A stretch of 64,000 nucleotides of DNA from assembly GCF_000025265.1 (NCBI RefSeq), contig NC_013739.1, positions 5,070,001 to 5,134,000 on the forward strand, written 5' to 3'. Of the stretch, positions 26,420 to 32,632 are shown piece after piece. This DNA is from Conexibacter woesei DSM 14684 (GTDB lineage: Bacteria > Actinomycetota > Thermoleophilia > Solirubrobacterales > Solirubrobacteraceae). The notes beneath the pieces are model-generated. The model made no database searches, had not been told where the DNA came from, and saw only the letters and a program-made list of their open reading frames with translations. The position numbers were made by a program, and so were the translations under genes. Numbering within the stretch: position 1 is the first letter of the stretch; each line of letters starts with the position of its first letter.

Positions 26420-28056
26420 CGCCCCGGCCGGCGTGCACGTCGTGCGGTGCCCAGCTCGCGGCCGACCAGCGCTGGTGCGTCACCTGCGGCGCCCGCCGGC
26501 CCGGCCCGCGGACGGACGCGGCGACGCTGCTGTTCGGCGCCCCCGCTCCGAACAGGTGCGATCTCGGGTCGCAGGACGACCCGAGATCGCACCTGTTCGG
26601 GCTCGACACCGGCCGTCGGCGCCGGGCGGCGCTGCCCGTCGCGCTCGCCGCGCTGGTCGGGCTCGCGGTCGTCACGAGCACGAGCGTGCCCGCGTCGCTG
26701 GCGGGCGTCGGCCAGCCGCGCTTCACCGTCGTGCTGCCGCCGGCCGCACCGGCGCAGGTCGCGCAGGCGGACACGCCGGCCGACGACCCGGCCCCGCTCG
26801 ACGACAGCGGTGACGACGAGCTGCCGCTCGACGAGCCCGCGCCGGTCGCCGAGGAGCCGGCGCCGGTCGCGGACGAGCCGGCCGCCGAGAAGCCCGCCGC
26901 CGAGCCGCCCGCCGAGGACCCCGCACCCGAGGAGCCGCCGGCCGGCGAGGAGCCGGAGCCGTCGCCGATCCAGCACGTCTTCCTCGTCGTGCTCGGCTCG
27001 ACCGACGTCGCCACCCTCGCGCAGGACCGCGAGGCAGCGCCCTACCTCGCGGGCACGCTGACCCCGAGCGGCACGCTGCTGACCGACTACCGCGCGGTCG
27101 CCCGCGGCGGCCTCGCGAATGCGATCGCGCTCGTCAGCGGCCAGGGCCCGACCGCGCAGACGCTCGCCGACTGCACCGCCCACGGCGACGTCAGACCCGC
27201 CGACCCGCTCGCCGACGGCCAGACCGGCGGCGACGGCTGCGTCTACGGCTACGAGACCGGCACGATCGGCGACCAGCTGCGCGGCCTGGAGAAGACCTGG
27301 CGCGCCTACGTCGAGCCGCCCGCGGCTGCTACGCCGCCAGCCGCCACGCCGCCGCCCGCCGCCACCACGTCCCCCGCCCCGGCGCCGGCGGCCGCGACCT
27401 CGTCCACCGCGCCGCCGCCCGCCGCCACCACCTCCGCTCCACCGACGAGCACGACGACGCCGGCGCCCGCCCCCGCCCCGCCCCAGCCGCTCGGCACCGC
27501 ACTCGCGTGCGACCCGGCTGCGACGGACGCCACGCGGCGCGATCCGTTCCTGTGGTTCCGCGGGATCGCCGAGGCCGACGACTGCGACGAGCGCAACGTG
27601 CCGCTCGACCGGCTCGCCAGAGACCTGAAGGACGCCGAGACGACGCCCGCGCTCTCCTACCTCGCGAGCGACGCGCAGACCGGCTCGGCGGAAGCGGACG
27701 CGTTCCTCGAACGCGTCGTGCCGCAGATCCTCAACTCGCCCGCGTACTCGGCCGGCGGGCTGGTCGTGATCACGAGCGCGCAGGCGCCCCAGCCGGCGCA
27801 GACGGCGGCGAAGCCGTGCTGCGGGCCGGCGGCCTACCCGAACGCCGGCGACGCCGCGCAGGCCGGCGCGAGCGAGCGGGTCGGCGCGCTGCTGGTCTCG
27901 CCGTTCACGCCTGCCGGCAGAGTCGACAGAACGCCGGCGAACCACTTCTCGCTGCTGCGCACGCTGTCGGAGATCTACGGCGTCGACCCGCTCGGCTACG
28001 CCGCGACCGACGCCGTCAGACCGCTGCCCGACCGCCTCTTCGCCGCCCAGCCGTAG
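26416..28056 (+). CDS. Membrane-anchored phosphoesterase-like protein with N-terminal zinc ribbon
   Basis: 546 residues from a GTG overlapping the previous stop. A zinc ribbon opens the protein (CTSCGAQLAADQRWCVTCGA). A segment of about 18 residues then lies inside a perfect DNA hairpin (codons for PNRCDLGSQDDPRSHLFG). One transmembrane helix follows (LPVALAALVGLAVVTSTSVP), then a Pro/Glu-rich stalk and an outer domain. That domain resembles the PF04185 phospholipase C/acid phosphatase-like family at its ends (IQHVFLVVLGS; NHFSLLRTLSEIYGVDPLG), but the usual metal-binding ENRS/DH motifs are weak. It also contains a 60-residue Pro/Thr insert. Position at the end of a phosphate operon fits phosphate release outside the cell; catalysis is unproven. 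Confidence 0.72.
   Translation: MTPRPACTSCGAQLAADQRWCVTCGARRPGPRTDAATLLFGAPAPNRCDLGSQDDPRSHLFGLDTGRRRRAALPVALAALVGLAVVTSTSVPASLAGVGQPRFTVVLPPAAPAQVAQADTPADDPAPLDDSGDDELPLDEPAPVAEEPAPVADEPAAEKPAAEPPAEDPAPEEPPAGEEPEPSPIQHVFLVVLGSTDVATLAQDREAAPYLAGTLTPSGTLLTDYRAVARGGLANAIALVSGQGPTAQTLADCTAHGDVRPADPLADGQTGGDGCVYGYETGTIGDQLRGLEKTWRAYVEPPAAATPPAATPPPAATTSPAPAPAAATSSTAPPPAATTSAPPTSTTTPAPAPAPPQPLGTALACDPAATDATRRDPFLWFRGIAEADDCDERNVPLDRLARDLKDAETTPALSYLASDAQTGSAEADAFLERVVPQILNSPAYSAGGLVVITSAQAPQPAQTAAKPCCGPAAYPNAGDAAQAGASERVGALLVSPFTPAGRVDRTPANHFSLLRTLSEIYGVDPLGYAATDAVRPLPDRLFAAQP
26548..26600. repeat. Perfect 24-bp inverted repeat (hairpin) inside a coding region
   Basis: Left arm 26548-26571, five-base loop CAGGA, right arm 26577-26600, with no mismatch. 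The 11 bases of each arm next to the loop (ATCTCGGGTCG and its complement) recur in the hairpin at 41092-41146. The octamer CTGTTCGG occurs both at the outer right end (26593-26600) and 18 bases left of the hairpin (26530-26537). The offset is 63 bp, a multiple of three, so the reading frame stays open. Confidence 0.9.
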
Positions 28057-28150
28057 CGCGCGGCGGCGCGCCGCGGCGCCGAGCTTCGCGTGTGGCCGGC
28101 GCCCCATCGGGTAGACGAAAACCGTCGGCAACGCCAGGAGGTGGCGGCAG

Positions 28151-28606
28151 ATGAGCGGCATCCCGACCAACGGTGCAGGGCGCCACGACGGGCAGCAGCA
28201 GGAGGAGCTCGCGCAGCTGCCGATGGCGCAGCTGCTGCGGCGCCTGTCGGACCAGACCTCGCTGCTCGTGCGCGAGGAGGTCGCGCTCGCGAAGGCGGAG
28301 CTGGCCGAGAAGGGCAAGCGCGCCAGCCGCGGCGCCGGCATGTTCGGCGGTGCCGGCGTCTTCGCGCTCTACGGCGTCGGCGCGCTGACTGCCGCCGCGA
28401 TCCTCGCGCTGAGCCTCGCCGTCGCCTCGTGGCTGGCGGCGCTGATCGTCGGGGTCCTCTTCCTCGCGATCGCCGGCGTCGCCGCGATCGCGGGCAAGAA
28501 GCAGGTGCAGCAGGCGACGCCGCCGATGCCCGAGCAGACCGTCGAGACCGTGAAGGAGGACGTCCAATGGGCGAAGACGCGCGCACGAACGGCACGCCAG
28601 CACTGA
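28151..28606 (+). CDS. Phage-holin-like/DUF1469 membrane protein
   Basis: 151 residues of the actinobacterial putative holin superfamily (PF07332 type). An N-terminal amphipathic helix (LAQLPMAQLLRRLSDQTSLLVREEVALAKAELAEKG in parts) is followed by two transmembrane helices forming a hairpin (GVFALYGVGALTAAAILALS; AALIVGVLFLAIAGVAAIAG) and a charged tail. AGGAGG lies eight bases before the ATG. The family is common beside DUF3618 and YihY genes, as here, and is linked to envelope stress, but no activity is proven. The downstream gene begins 40 bases inside this one. Confidence 0.85.
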   Translation: MSGIPTNGAGRHDGQQQEELAQLPMAQLLRRLSDQTSLLVREEVALAKAELAEKGKRASRGAGMFGGAGVFALYGVGALTAAAILALSLAVASWLAALIVGVLFLAIAGVAAIAGKKQVQQATPPMPEQTVETVKEDVQWAKTRARTARQH

Positions 28607-28929
28607 CGATCGCCGTGGGCGATCCGGAGCGGATCCGGCAGCAGATCGAGACGACGCGCGCGGAGCTGGGCGACACCGTCGCCGCGCTTGCGGTCAAGGC
28701 CGACGTCCGGCAGCACGCGCACGACCGCGTCGAGGCGATCAAGCAGAAGGCGCTCGCCAAGCGCGACGCCCTGCGCGGCCGCGCGCAGGAGGCGAACCCC
28801 GGCGCGACCGAGACCGTGACGCACGCGTCGCACGCCGCCGCCGAGCGCGCGAGAGCCCATCCGCTGCCGCTGATCGCCGGCGCCGCGGTCGCCGCCGGCT
28901 TCCTGCTCGGTCGGCTGACGAAGCGCTGA
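28567..28929 (+). CDS. DUF3618 membrane-associated protein
   Basis: 120 residues. The DUF3618 signature begins the conserved part: DPERIRQQIETTRAELGDTVAALAVKADV. A long basic helix follows (residues about 45-90, with KQKALAKRDALRGRAQE), and a single C-terminal membrane helix (LPLIAGAAVAAGFLLGRL). The N terminus probably lies in the cytoplasm and forms a coiled coil. The gene overlaps the holin-like gene by 40 bases and lies 14 bases before the YihY gene, so the three are one operon. Confidence 0.85.
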   Translation: MGEDARTNGTPALTIAVGDPERIRQQIETTRAELGDTVAALAVKADVRQHAHDRVEAIKQKALAKRDALRGRAQEANPGATETVTHASHAAAERARAHPLPLIAGAAVAAGFLLGRLTKR

Positions 28930-28943
28930 GAAGCGCGGACTCG

Positions 28944-30047
28944 ATGGCACGCACCGGACGGCGCAGCGGCGGCCTGATCGGGCGCTTGCGCGGCGACCCG
29001 CCGCGCGGCGAGCGCACCGCGCCGCCGCCCGCGGCGGAGCCCGCACCCGAGCCGCCGCCCGAGGGCCCGGCGCCCGCGCCGGCCGCGCCCACACCCGCGC
29101 CCGAGCGCGCCGCTGCCGAGCCGCCCGAGGGACCGACCGACATCGAGCCGCGCGGCTGGCTGGCGACGCTGAAGCGCGCCGCCAAGGGCTTCAGAGAGGA
29201 CGGTCTGCAGGACTGGGCCGCCGCGCTGACGTACTACAGCGTCCTGTCGCTGTTCCCGCTGCTGATCGTCTTCGTCGCGCTGATCGGCGTCTTCGGCGAG
29301 TACCCCCGCACCGTCAACTCGATGCTCGACATCGTGCGGCAGATCGCCCCCGGCTCGACCGCCGACACGCTCGAGTCCTCGCTCAGCGGCGTTGTCAGAA
29401 ACAAGGGCGGCGCGGGCGCGCTGCTCGGCATAGGCCTGCTGACGGCACTGTGGTCGGCATCGGGCTACATCGGCGCGTTCATGCGCGCCGCGAACGCCGT
29501 CTACGACGTCGAGGAGGGGCGCCCGTTCTGGAAGCTGCGCCCGCTCCAGCTCGCGGTCACGGCCGTGATGGTCGTGCTGATAGCGCTCCTCGCGATCGGC
29601 TTCGTGCTGAGCGGGTCGGTCGCCAAGTCGCTCGGCGACACGATCGGCCTCGGCGACAGCGCGGTGACCGTCTGGAACATCGCGAAGTGGCCGGTGATGC
29701 TGCTGATCGCGGTGGTGATGATCGCGCTGCTGACGTACGTCGGGCCGAACGTCAAGCACCCGCGCTTCCGCTGGATCACGCCGGGCGCCGCCGTCGGCAT
29801 CGGGATCCTGATCCTCGCGTCACTCGGCTTCGCGTTCTACGCCGCCAACCTCGGCTCCTACAACGCGACCTACGGTGCCCTGGGCGGCGTGATCGTCTTC
29901 CTCATCTGGCTGTGGATCGCCAACCTCGCGCTGCTGTTCGGCGTCGAGCTGGACGTCGAGCTGGAACGGCAGCGCGAGCTGGAGTCCGGCCAGCCGGAGG
30001 CGGCGCGCGAACTGCAGCTCGAACCGCGCGACGCGCCGGAACAGTAG
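28944..30047 (+). CDS. YihY/BrkB-family inner membrane protein
   Basis: 367 residues. A 65-residue Pro/Ala/Glu-rich cytoplasmic N terminus is followed by the YihY domain with six membrane helices. The conserved entry motif is visible (FREDGLQDWAAALTYYSVLSLFPLLIVFVAL), as are WSASGYIGAFMRAANAVYDVEEGRPFWKLR and the late SYNATYGALGGVIVFLIWLWIANLALLFGVELD. The family was once annotated as ribonuclease BN, which is not supported; its true role is unknown. It ends the three-gene envelope operon. Confidence 0.9.
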   Translation: MARTGRRSGGLIGRLRGDPPRGERTAPPPAAEPAPEPPPEGPAPAPAAPTPAPERAAAEPPEGPTDIEPRGWLATLKRAAKGFREDGLQDWAAALTYYSVLSLFPLLIVFVALIGVFGEYPRTVNSMLDIVRQIAPGSTADTLESSLSGVVRNKGGAGALLGIGLLTALWSASGYIGAFMRAANAVYDVEEGRPFWKLRPLQLAVTAVMVVLIALLAIGFVLSGSVAKSLGDTIGLGDSAVTVWNIAKWPVMLLIAVVMIALLTYVGPNVKHPRFRWITPGAAVGIGILILASLGFAFYAANLGSYNATYGALGGVIVFLIWLWIANLALLFGVELDVELERQRELESGQPEAARELQLEPRDAPEQ

Positions 30048-30141
30048 GGAATTGGGAGCCCCTGCGATACCCTCAAGCTTCTACGCACGCTTGGCCGCCT
30101 CGACCTTCCGCGCGACTTCCACAGAGGAACGGAGGTGGATC

Positions 30142-30378
30142 GTGCCCCGCAGGTCCGATCTGATCCGGCGCATCGTCGACGTCGGCCGCACGCGGGCGCG
30201 TGGCGAGACGAGCGACGTGCAGTCGAGAGACCGCACCGACGCCGCGTCGCTGGTCAAGCGCATCGATCACCTGGAAGCGGTCGTCGAAGGTCTGCAGGAC
30301 GCGGTCTACCGCCAGACCAAGCGCCACGACGAACGCCTCGCCGAGCTGCTCGACGCCAGCAAGCGGAGCGTCGCATGA
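30142..30378 (+). CDS. Small coiled-coil protein
   Basis: 78 residues from a GTG with GGAGGT eight bases upstream. The N terminus is basic (RRSDLIRRIVDVGRTRAR). Residues about 33-75 form a probable coiled coil (LVKRIDHLEAVVEGLQDAVYRQ, then KRHDERLAELLDASKR). An upstream in-frame start at 30052 lacks a ribosome site and is rejected. It overlaps the next gene as ATGA. Function not recognised. Confidence 0.65.
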   Translation: MPRRSDLIRRIVDVGRTRARGETSDVQSRDRTDAASLVKRIDHLEAVVEGLQDAVYRQTKRHDERLAELLDASKRSVA

Positions 30379-30731
30379 GCGCGCCCGGCTCCTCGCAGGA
30401 CGTCGTCGCCTTCTTCGTCCCGCAGCTCGTCGACGGGCAGCCCGACGACGAGACGGCTTACGCGGCGATCTGCGCTCGCGCCCACGCCGACACCGGCCAC
30501 GTGCCGCAGGCGTCGCGGATCTTCCGGCTCTGGTCGCGCCGCGGCGGGACCGACTGCATCACCGAGGTCGGGCGCCCCGACCCCGTGCACGGCGAGGTCG
30601 TGCTGGCGATCCTCGACCTCGGCCGCGGACTGCCGTACGTGATCCACTGCGGGCGCCCGGGCCGCGAGGAGGACGCGATCCGCGAGCACGTCGGCCGGCA
30701 CGTCTACGCCGTGACGGAGTTCGTCGCCTGA
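30375..30731 (+). CDS. Small protein of unknown function
   Basis: 118 residues, soluble, no signal or membrane segment. Mixed alpha/beta pattern with DDETAYAAICARAHADTG, a central IFRLWSRRGGTDCITEVG and VVLAILDLGRGLPYVIHCG. I do not recognise a family. It is translationally coupled to the coiled-coil gene in front of it, so the two products may work together. Confidence 0.65.
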   Translation: MSAPGSSQDVVAFFVPQLVDGQPDDETAYAAICARAHADTGHVPQASRIFRLWSRRGGTDCITEVGRPDPVHGEVVLAILDLGRGLPYVIHCGRPGREEDAIREHVGRHVYAVTEFVA

Positions 30732-30768
30732 GCCGGGTCGCGCGCTCGTCGTACTCTTCTCCGCGCGC

Positions 30769-31512
30769 ATGGATCCGCTCTTCGCCGGCCTCTACTTCGA
30801 CTTCGACGTCTCACCCGACTCGCCGCGCGGGCCGGCGCTGCTCGTGCTCGTCTCGTTCCTGCTGTCGTTCGGCTTCATCCGCACGAGCGCACGACTGTCG
30901 CGCAGCGCGCGCGTGACGTGGTGGCCGGGCAGCGTCAGAACGGGCAGCGGCGTGCACATCCACCACCTCGTGTGGGGGATCTCGCTGCTGCTGCTGTCCG
31001 GCTTCGTCGGCTACGCGACGGAGTTCAGAGCGCCGTGGATGCACATCACCGCGGTCACGTTCGGGATCGGGGCGGGCCTCACGCTCGACGAGTTCGCGCT
31101 GTGGCTCCACCTCGAGGACGTCTACTGGGCGAGGGAGGGCCGCACGTCGCTCGACGCGGTCGTGCTGGCGACCGTCTTCGCGACGATCGTGGCGATGGGG
31201 ATCAGGCCGGTCGGCCTCGGCGACGCCGAGTCGGTGCTGGCGACGACCGGCGCGGTGCTCGTGCTCGTGCTGCTGTCCGGCATCACGTTCATGAAGGGCC
31301 GCTTCATCCTCGGGATCGTCGCGCTGCACGTCCCGTTCATCGGCATCTACACGGCGGTGCGACTGGCGACCCCGGACTCGCCGTGGGCGCGCTGGCGCTA
31401 CCGCGGCGAGAAGCTCGCGCGCTCGCGCAAGCGCTTCTCGCCCGACCGTCCGTTCGCGCAGCGGCGTGACCGGCTGCTGGACCTGATCGGCGGAGCGCCG
31501 ACGAGGGAGTGA
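30769..31512 (+). CDS. Multi-pass membrane protein of unknown function
   Basis: 247 residues with about six membrane helices (for example LLVLVSFLLSFGFI, VWGISLLLLSGFVGYA, VLVLVLLSGITFM). A histidine-rich GVHIHHLVWG motif precedes the second helix, and GLTLDEFALWLHLEDVYWAREGR carries several acidic residues within or beside helices; together they could form a metal site. The C-terminal 45 residues are strongly basic and cytoplasmic. TACTCT at 30753-30758 is a candidate -10 for a very short or absent leader. Similar proteins exist in actinobacteria as 'integral membrane protein' without known role. Confidence 0.75.
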   Translation: MDPLFAGLYFDFDVSPDSPRGPALLVLVSFLLSFGFIRTSARLSRSARVTWWPGSVRTGSGVHIHHLVWGISLLLLSGFVGYATEFRAPWMHITAVTFGIGAGLTLDEFALWLHLEDVYWAREGRTSLDAVVLATVFATIVAMGIRPVGLGDAESVLATTGAVLVLVLLSGITFMKGRFILGIVALHVPFIGIYTAVRLATPDSPWARWRYRGEKLARSRKRFSPDRPFAQRRDRLLDLIGGAPTRE

Positions 31513-31548
31513 GCGGGCACGCCGCGGCGCGCGGCTCCTGCGCGCGCC

Positions 31549-32226
31549 TCAACGCGGAGGGCGCGGAGCGCGCGGCGGCGCGGGCGGGCGCGGCGTCGAG
31601 ATCCAGCGCTGCGCGATCCGCTTCGCCTCCTCCTTGATGCGGTCGCCGAGCCGCGGCTCGGCGCGCACCTCGACGGAGCCGAGCGCGCCGGCCAGCACGA
31701 CGTGCACGATCGGCGCGCCGGGCGGCGGCGCCTCGCCGCCGAGGTGCAGCTCGCACGAGCCGAGCACGTTGCCGCCGCTGACGCGCACGTCGGTCCCCGG
31801 CGGGACCAGCAGCTCGGCCGAGCCGAGCACGGCCTTCAGCTCGATCTCGACCTCGGGGCCGGGCATGATCGCCTGCCGCAGGTCGAGCTGGACGGAGCCG
31901 AGCGTCGCGACGTAGCGGCTGCGGTGCGGGAGCCGCCAGCGTCCGCGGCGGTCGAGGCTGGAGAGCGTCGCGCGGTGGCGCTCGACCCGCTCGCCGAGCG
32001 CGCCGCCGACCCCGCCGACCCCGGTCGGCGTCACCGGCAGCGCACCGCCGGGCAGCAGATCCGCGGTGATCGCCGTCAGCTCGTCGTAGGTCCGCGCGTC
32101 CTGCGCCAGCTCGGCGCGGTCGGCCAGCTCCTCGACCGTCAGGCGCCCGTCGACCGATGCCTGACGCAGCAGCCCGATGACGTGCTCACGGTCGGCGTCG
32201 CTGGCACGGAGAGGCGGCTGATCCAC
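31549..32226 (-). CDS. DUF1707 protein with LiaF-like C-terminal domain
   Basis: 225 residues. The DUF1707 domain opens the protein (LRASDADREHVIGLLRQASVDGRLTVEELADRAELA), a SHOCT-like short helical domain. The second half is the beta-helical 'cell wall-active antibiotic response' domain, with three near-repeats: YVATLGSVQLDLRQA, LKAVLGSAELLVPPGTDVRVSGGNVLGSCELHL and LAGALGSVEVRAEP. No membrane helix is present. The GTG at 32226 has TACGCT seven bases upstream, suggesting a leaderless transcript. It may sense envelope stress as LiaF-like proteins do; this is inferred from the domain. Confidence 0.85.
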   Translation of the reverse strand: MDQPPLRASDADREHVIGLLRQASVDGRLTVEELADRAELAQDARTYDELTAITADLLPGGALPVTPTGVGGVGGALGERVERHRATLSSLDRRGRWRLPHRSRYVATLGSVQLDLRQAIMPGPEVEIELKAVLGSAELLVPPGTDVRVSGGNVLGSCELHLGGEAPPPGAPIVHVVLAGALGSVEVRAEPRLGDRIKEEAKRIAQRWISTPRPPAPPRAPRPPR

Positions 32227-32233
32227 GTCACCG

Positions 32234-32239
32234 AGCGTA
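32234..32239 (-). promoter_or_regulatory. Candidate leaderless -10 element of the DUF1707 gene
   Basis: Read on the minus strand this is TACGCT, followed by seven bases and the GTG start at 32226. No ribosome site lies between. Confidence 0.4.
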
Positions 32240-32322
32240 CCGTGCGCCCCTCGCGTGCGAAAAGTCACAGCGCGCGCCAGACACATAACGCCGGCTTGTG
32301 GATGATCGACGGGTCGGGTTGA

Positions 32323-32382
32323 ACCTCCTCTCCTGACCGCCGGTACGGGACCGAACGGCGGTCCCATGACAAGAGAGGAGGT
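32323..32382 (+). promoter_or_regulatory. Structured leader that pairs with the Shine-Dalgarno of a mini-gene
   Basis: ACCTCCTCTC (32323-32332) is the exact complement of GAGAGGAGGT (32373-32382), which contains the AGGAGGT ribosome site of the mini-gene at 32386. Inside, GACCGCC (32335-32341) pairs with GGCGGTC (32357-32363). A competing hairpin, GGGACCG (32347-32353) with CGGTCCC (32359-32365), uses part of the same bases. The leader could therefore switch between forms that hide or expose the ribosome site. Confidence 0.65.
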
Positions 32383-32385
32383 GGG

Positions 32386-32463
32386 ATGGAAGCAGTTGCT
32401 TTGATCCTGGCGCTCGCGCTCCTGCACGCCATCCTGGTCATCGACCGGATGAGCGGCAGGTAG
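32386..32463 (+). CDS. 25-residue hydrophobic membrane peptide
   Basis: A 25-codon gene with a strong AGGAGGT four to five bases before the ATG and a TAG stop at 32461. The peptide begins MEAVALILALALLHAILVI and ends DRMSGR: one acidic residue, a 17-residue apolar helix that can span the membrane, and a basic tail. It stands alone on the plus strand between two minus-strand genes, with its own structured leader and two downstream hairpins. Size, topology and hidden ribosome site resemble type I toxins (TisB/Ldr/Fst-like) or small membrane regulators; a leader-peptide role is less likely because no plus-strand gene follows. CATAAC at 32284-32289 is a weak -10 candidate. Confidence 0.6.
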   Translation: MEAVALILALALLHAILVIDRMSGR

Positions 32464-32485
32464 CGCGAACGACCAACACGACACC

Positions 32486-32522
32486 GCCCCGGATCGGAGT
32501 CGGTCCCGAGCCGGTCCGGGGC
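32486..32522 (+). terminator. Strong hairpin after the mini-gene
   Basis: GCCCCGGATCGG (32486-32497) pairs with CCGGTCCGGGGC (32511-32522): 12 bp with one T-G pair, loop of 13 bases, 23 bases after the mini-gene stop. No T-run follows. Confidence 0.6.
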
Positions 32523-32531
32523 AACCACACG

Positions 32532-32562
32532 GGAGCGGGTTCATCTCAAGCGAGCCCGCTCC
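32532..32562 (+). terminator. Second hairpin after the mini-gene
   Basis: GGAGCGGGTTC (32532-32542) pairs with GAGCCCGCTCC (32552-32562), 11 bp with one T-G pair and a nine-base loop. With the hairpin just before it this gives a tandem stop or a stable RNA 3-prime end. It could also serve the minus-strand side, but no minus-strand gene ends here: the efflux gene ends at 32633. Confidence 0.5.
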
Positions 32563-32632
32563 TCCGAGCATCGCCGCGAGTGAGATTAGCTCGCCCTCCC
32601 GCGTCCCTCAACCGCATGGATGCGGGATCTCC

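Noticed and set aside
28063-28074. Palindrome GCGGCGCGCCGC after the phosphoesterase-like gene
   Set aside because: It has no loop and such GC palindromes are frequent by chance in this composition; not called as a terminator.
28944-30047. Ribonuclease BN
   Set aside because: An old family label for YihY proteins that is not supported; the sequence is a plain multi-pass membrane protein.
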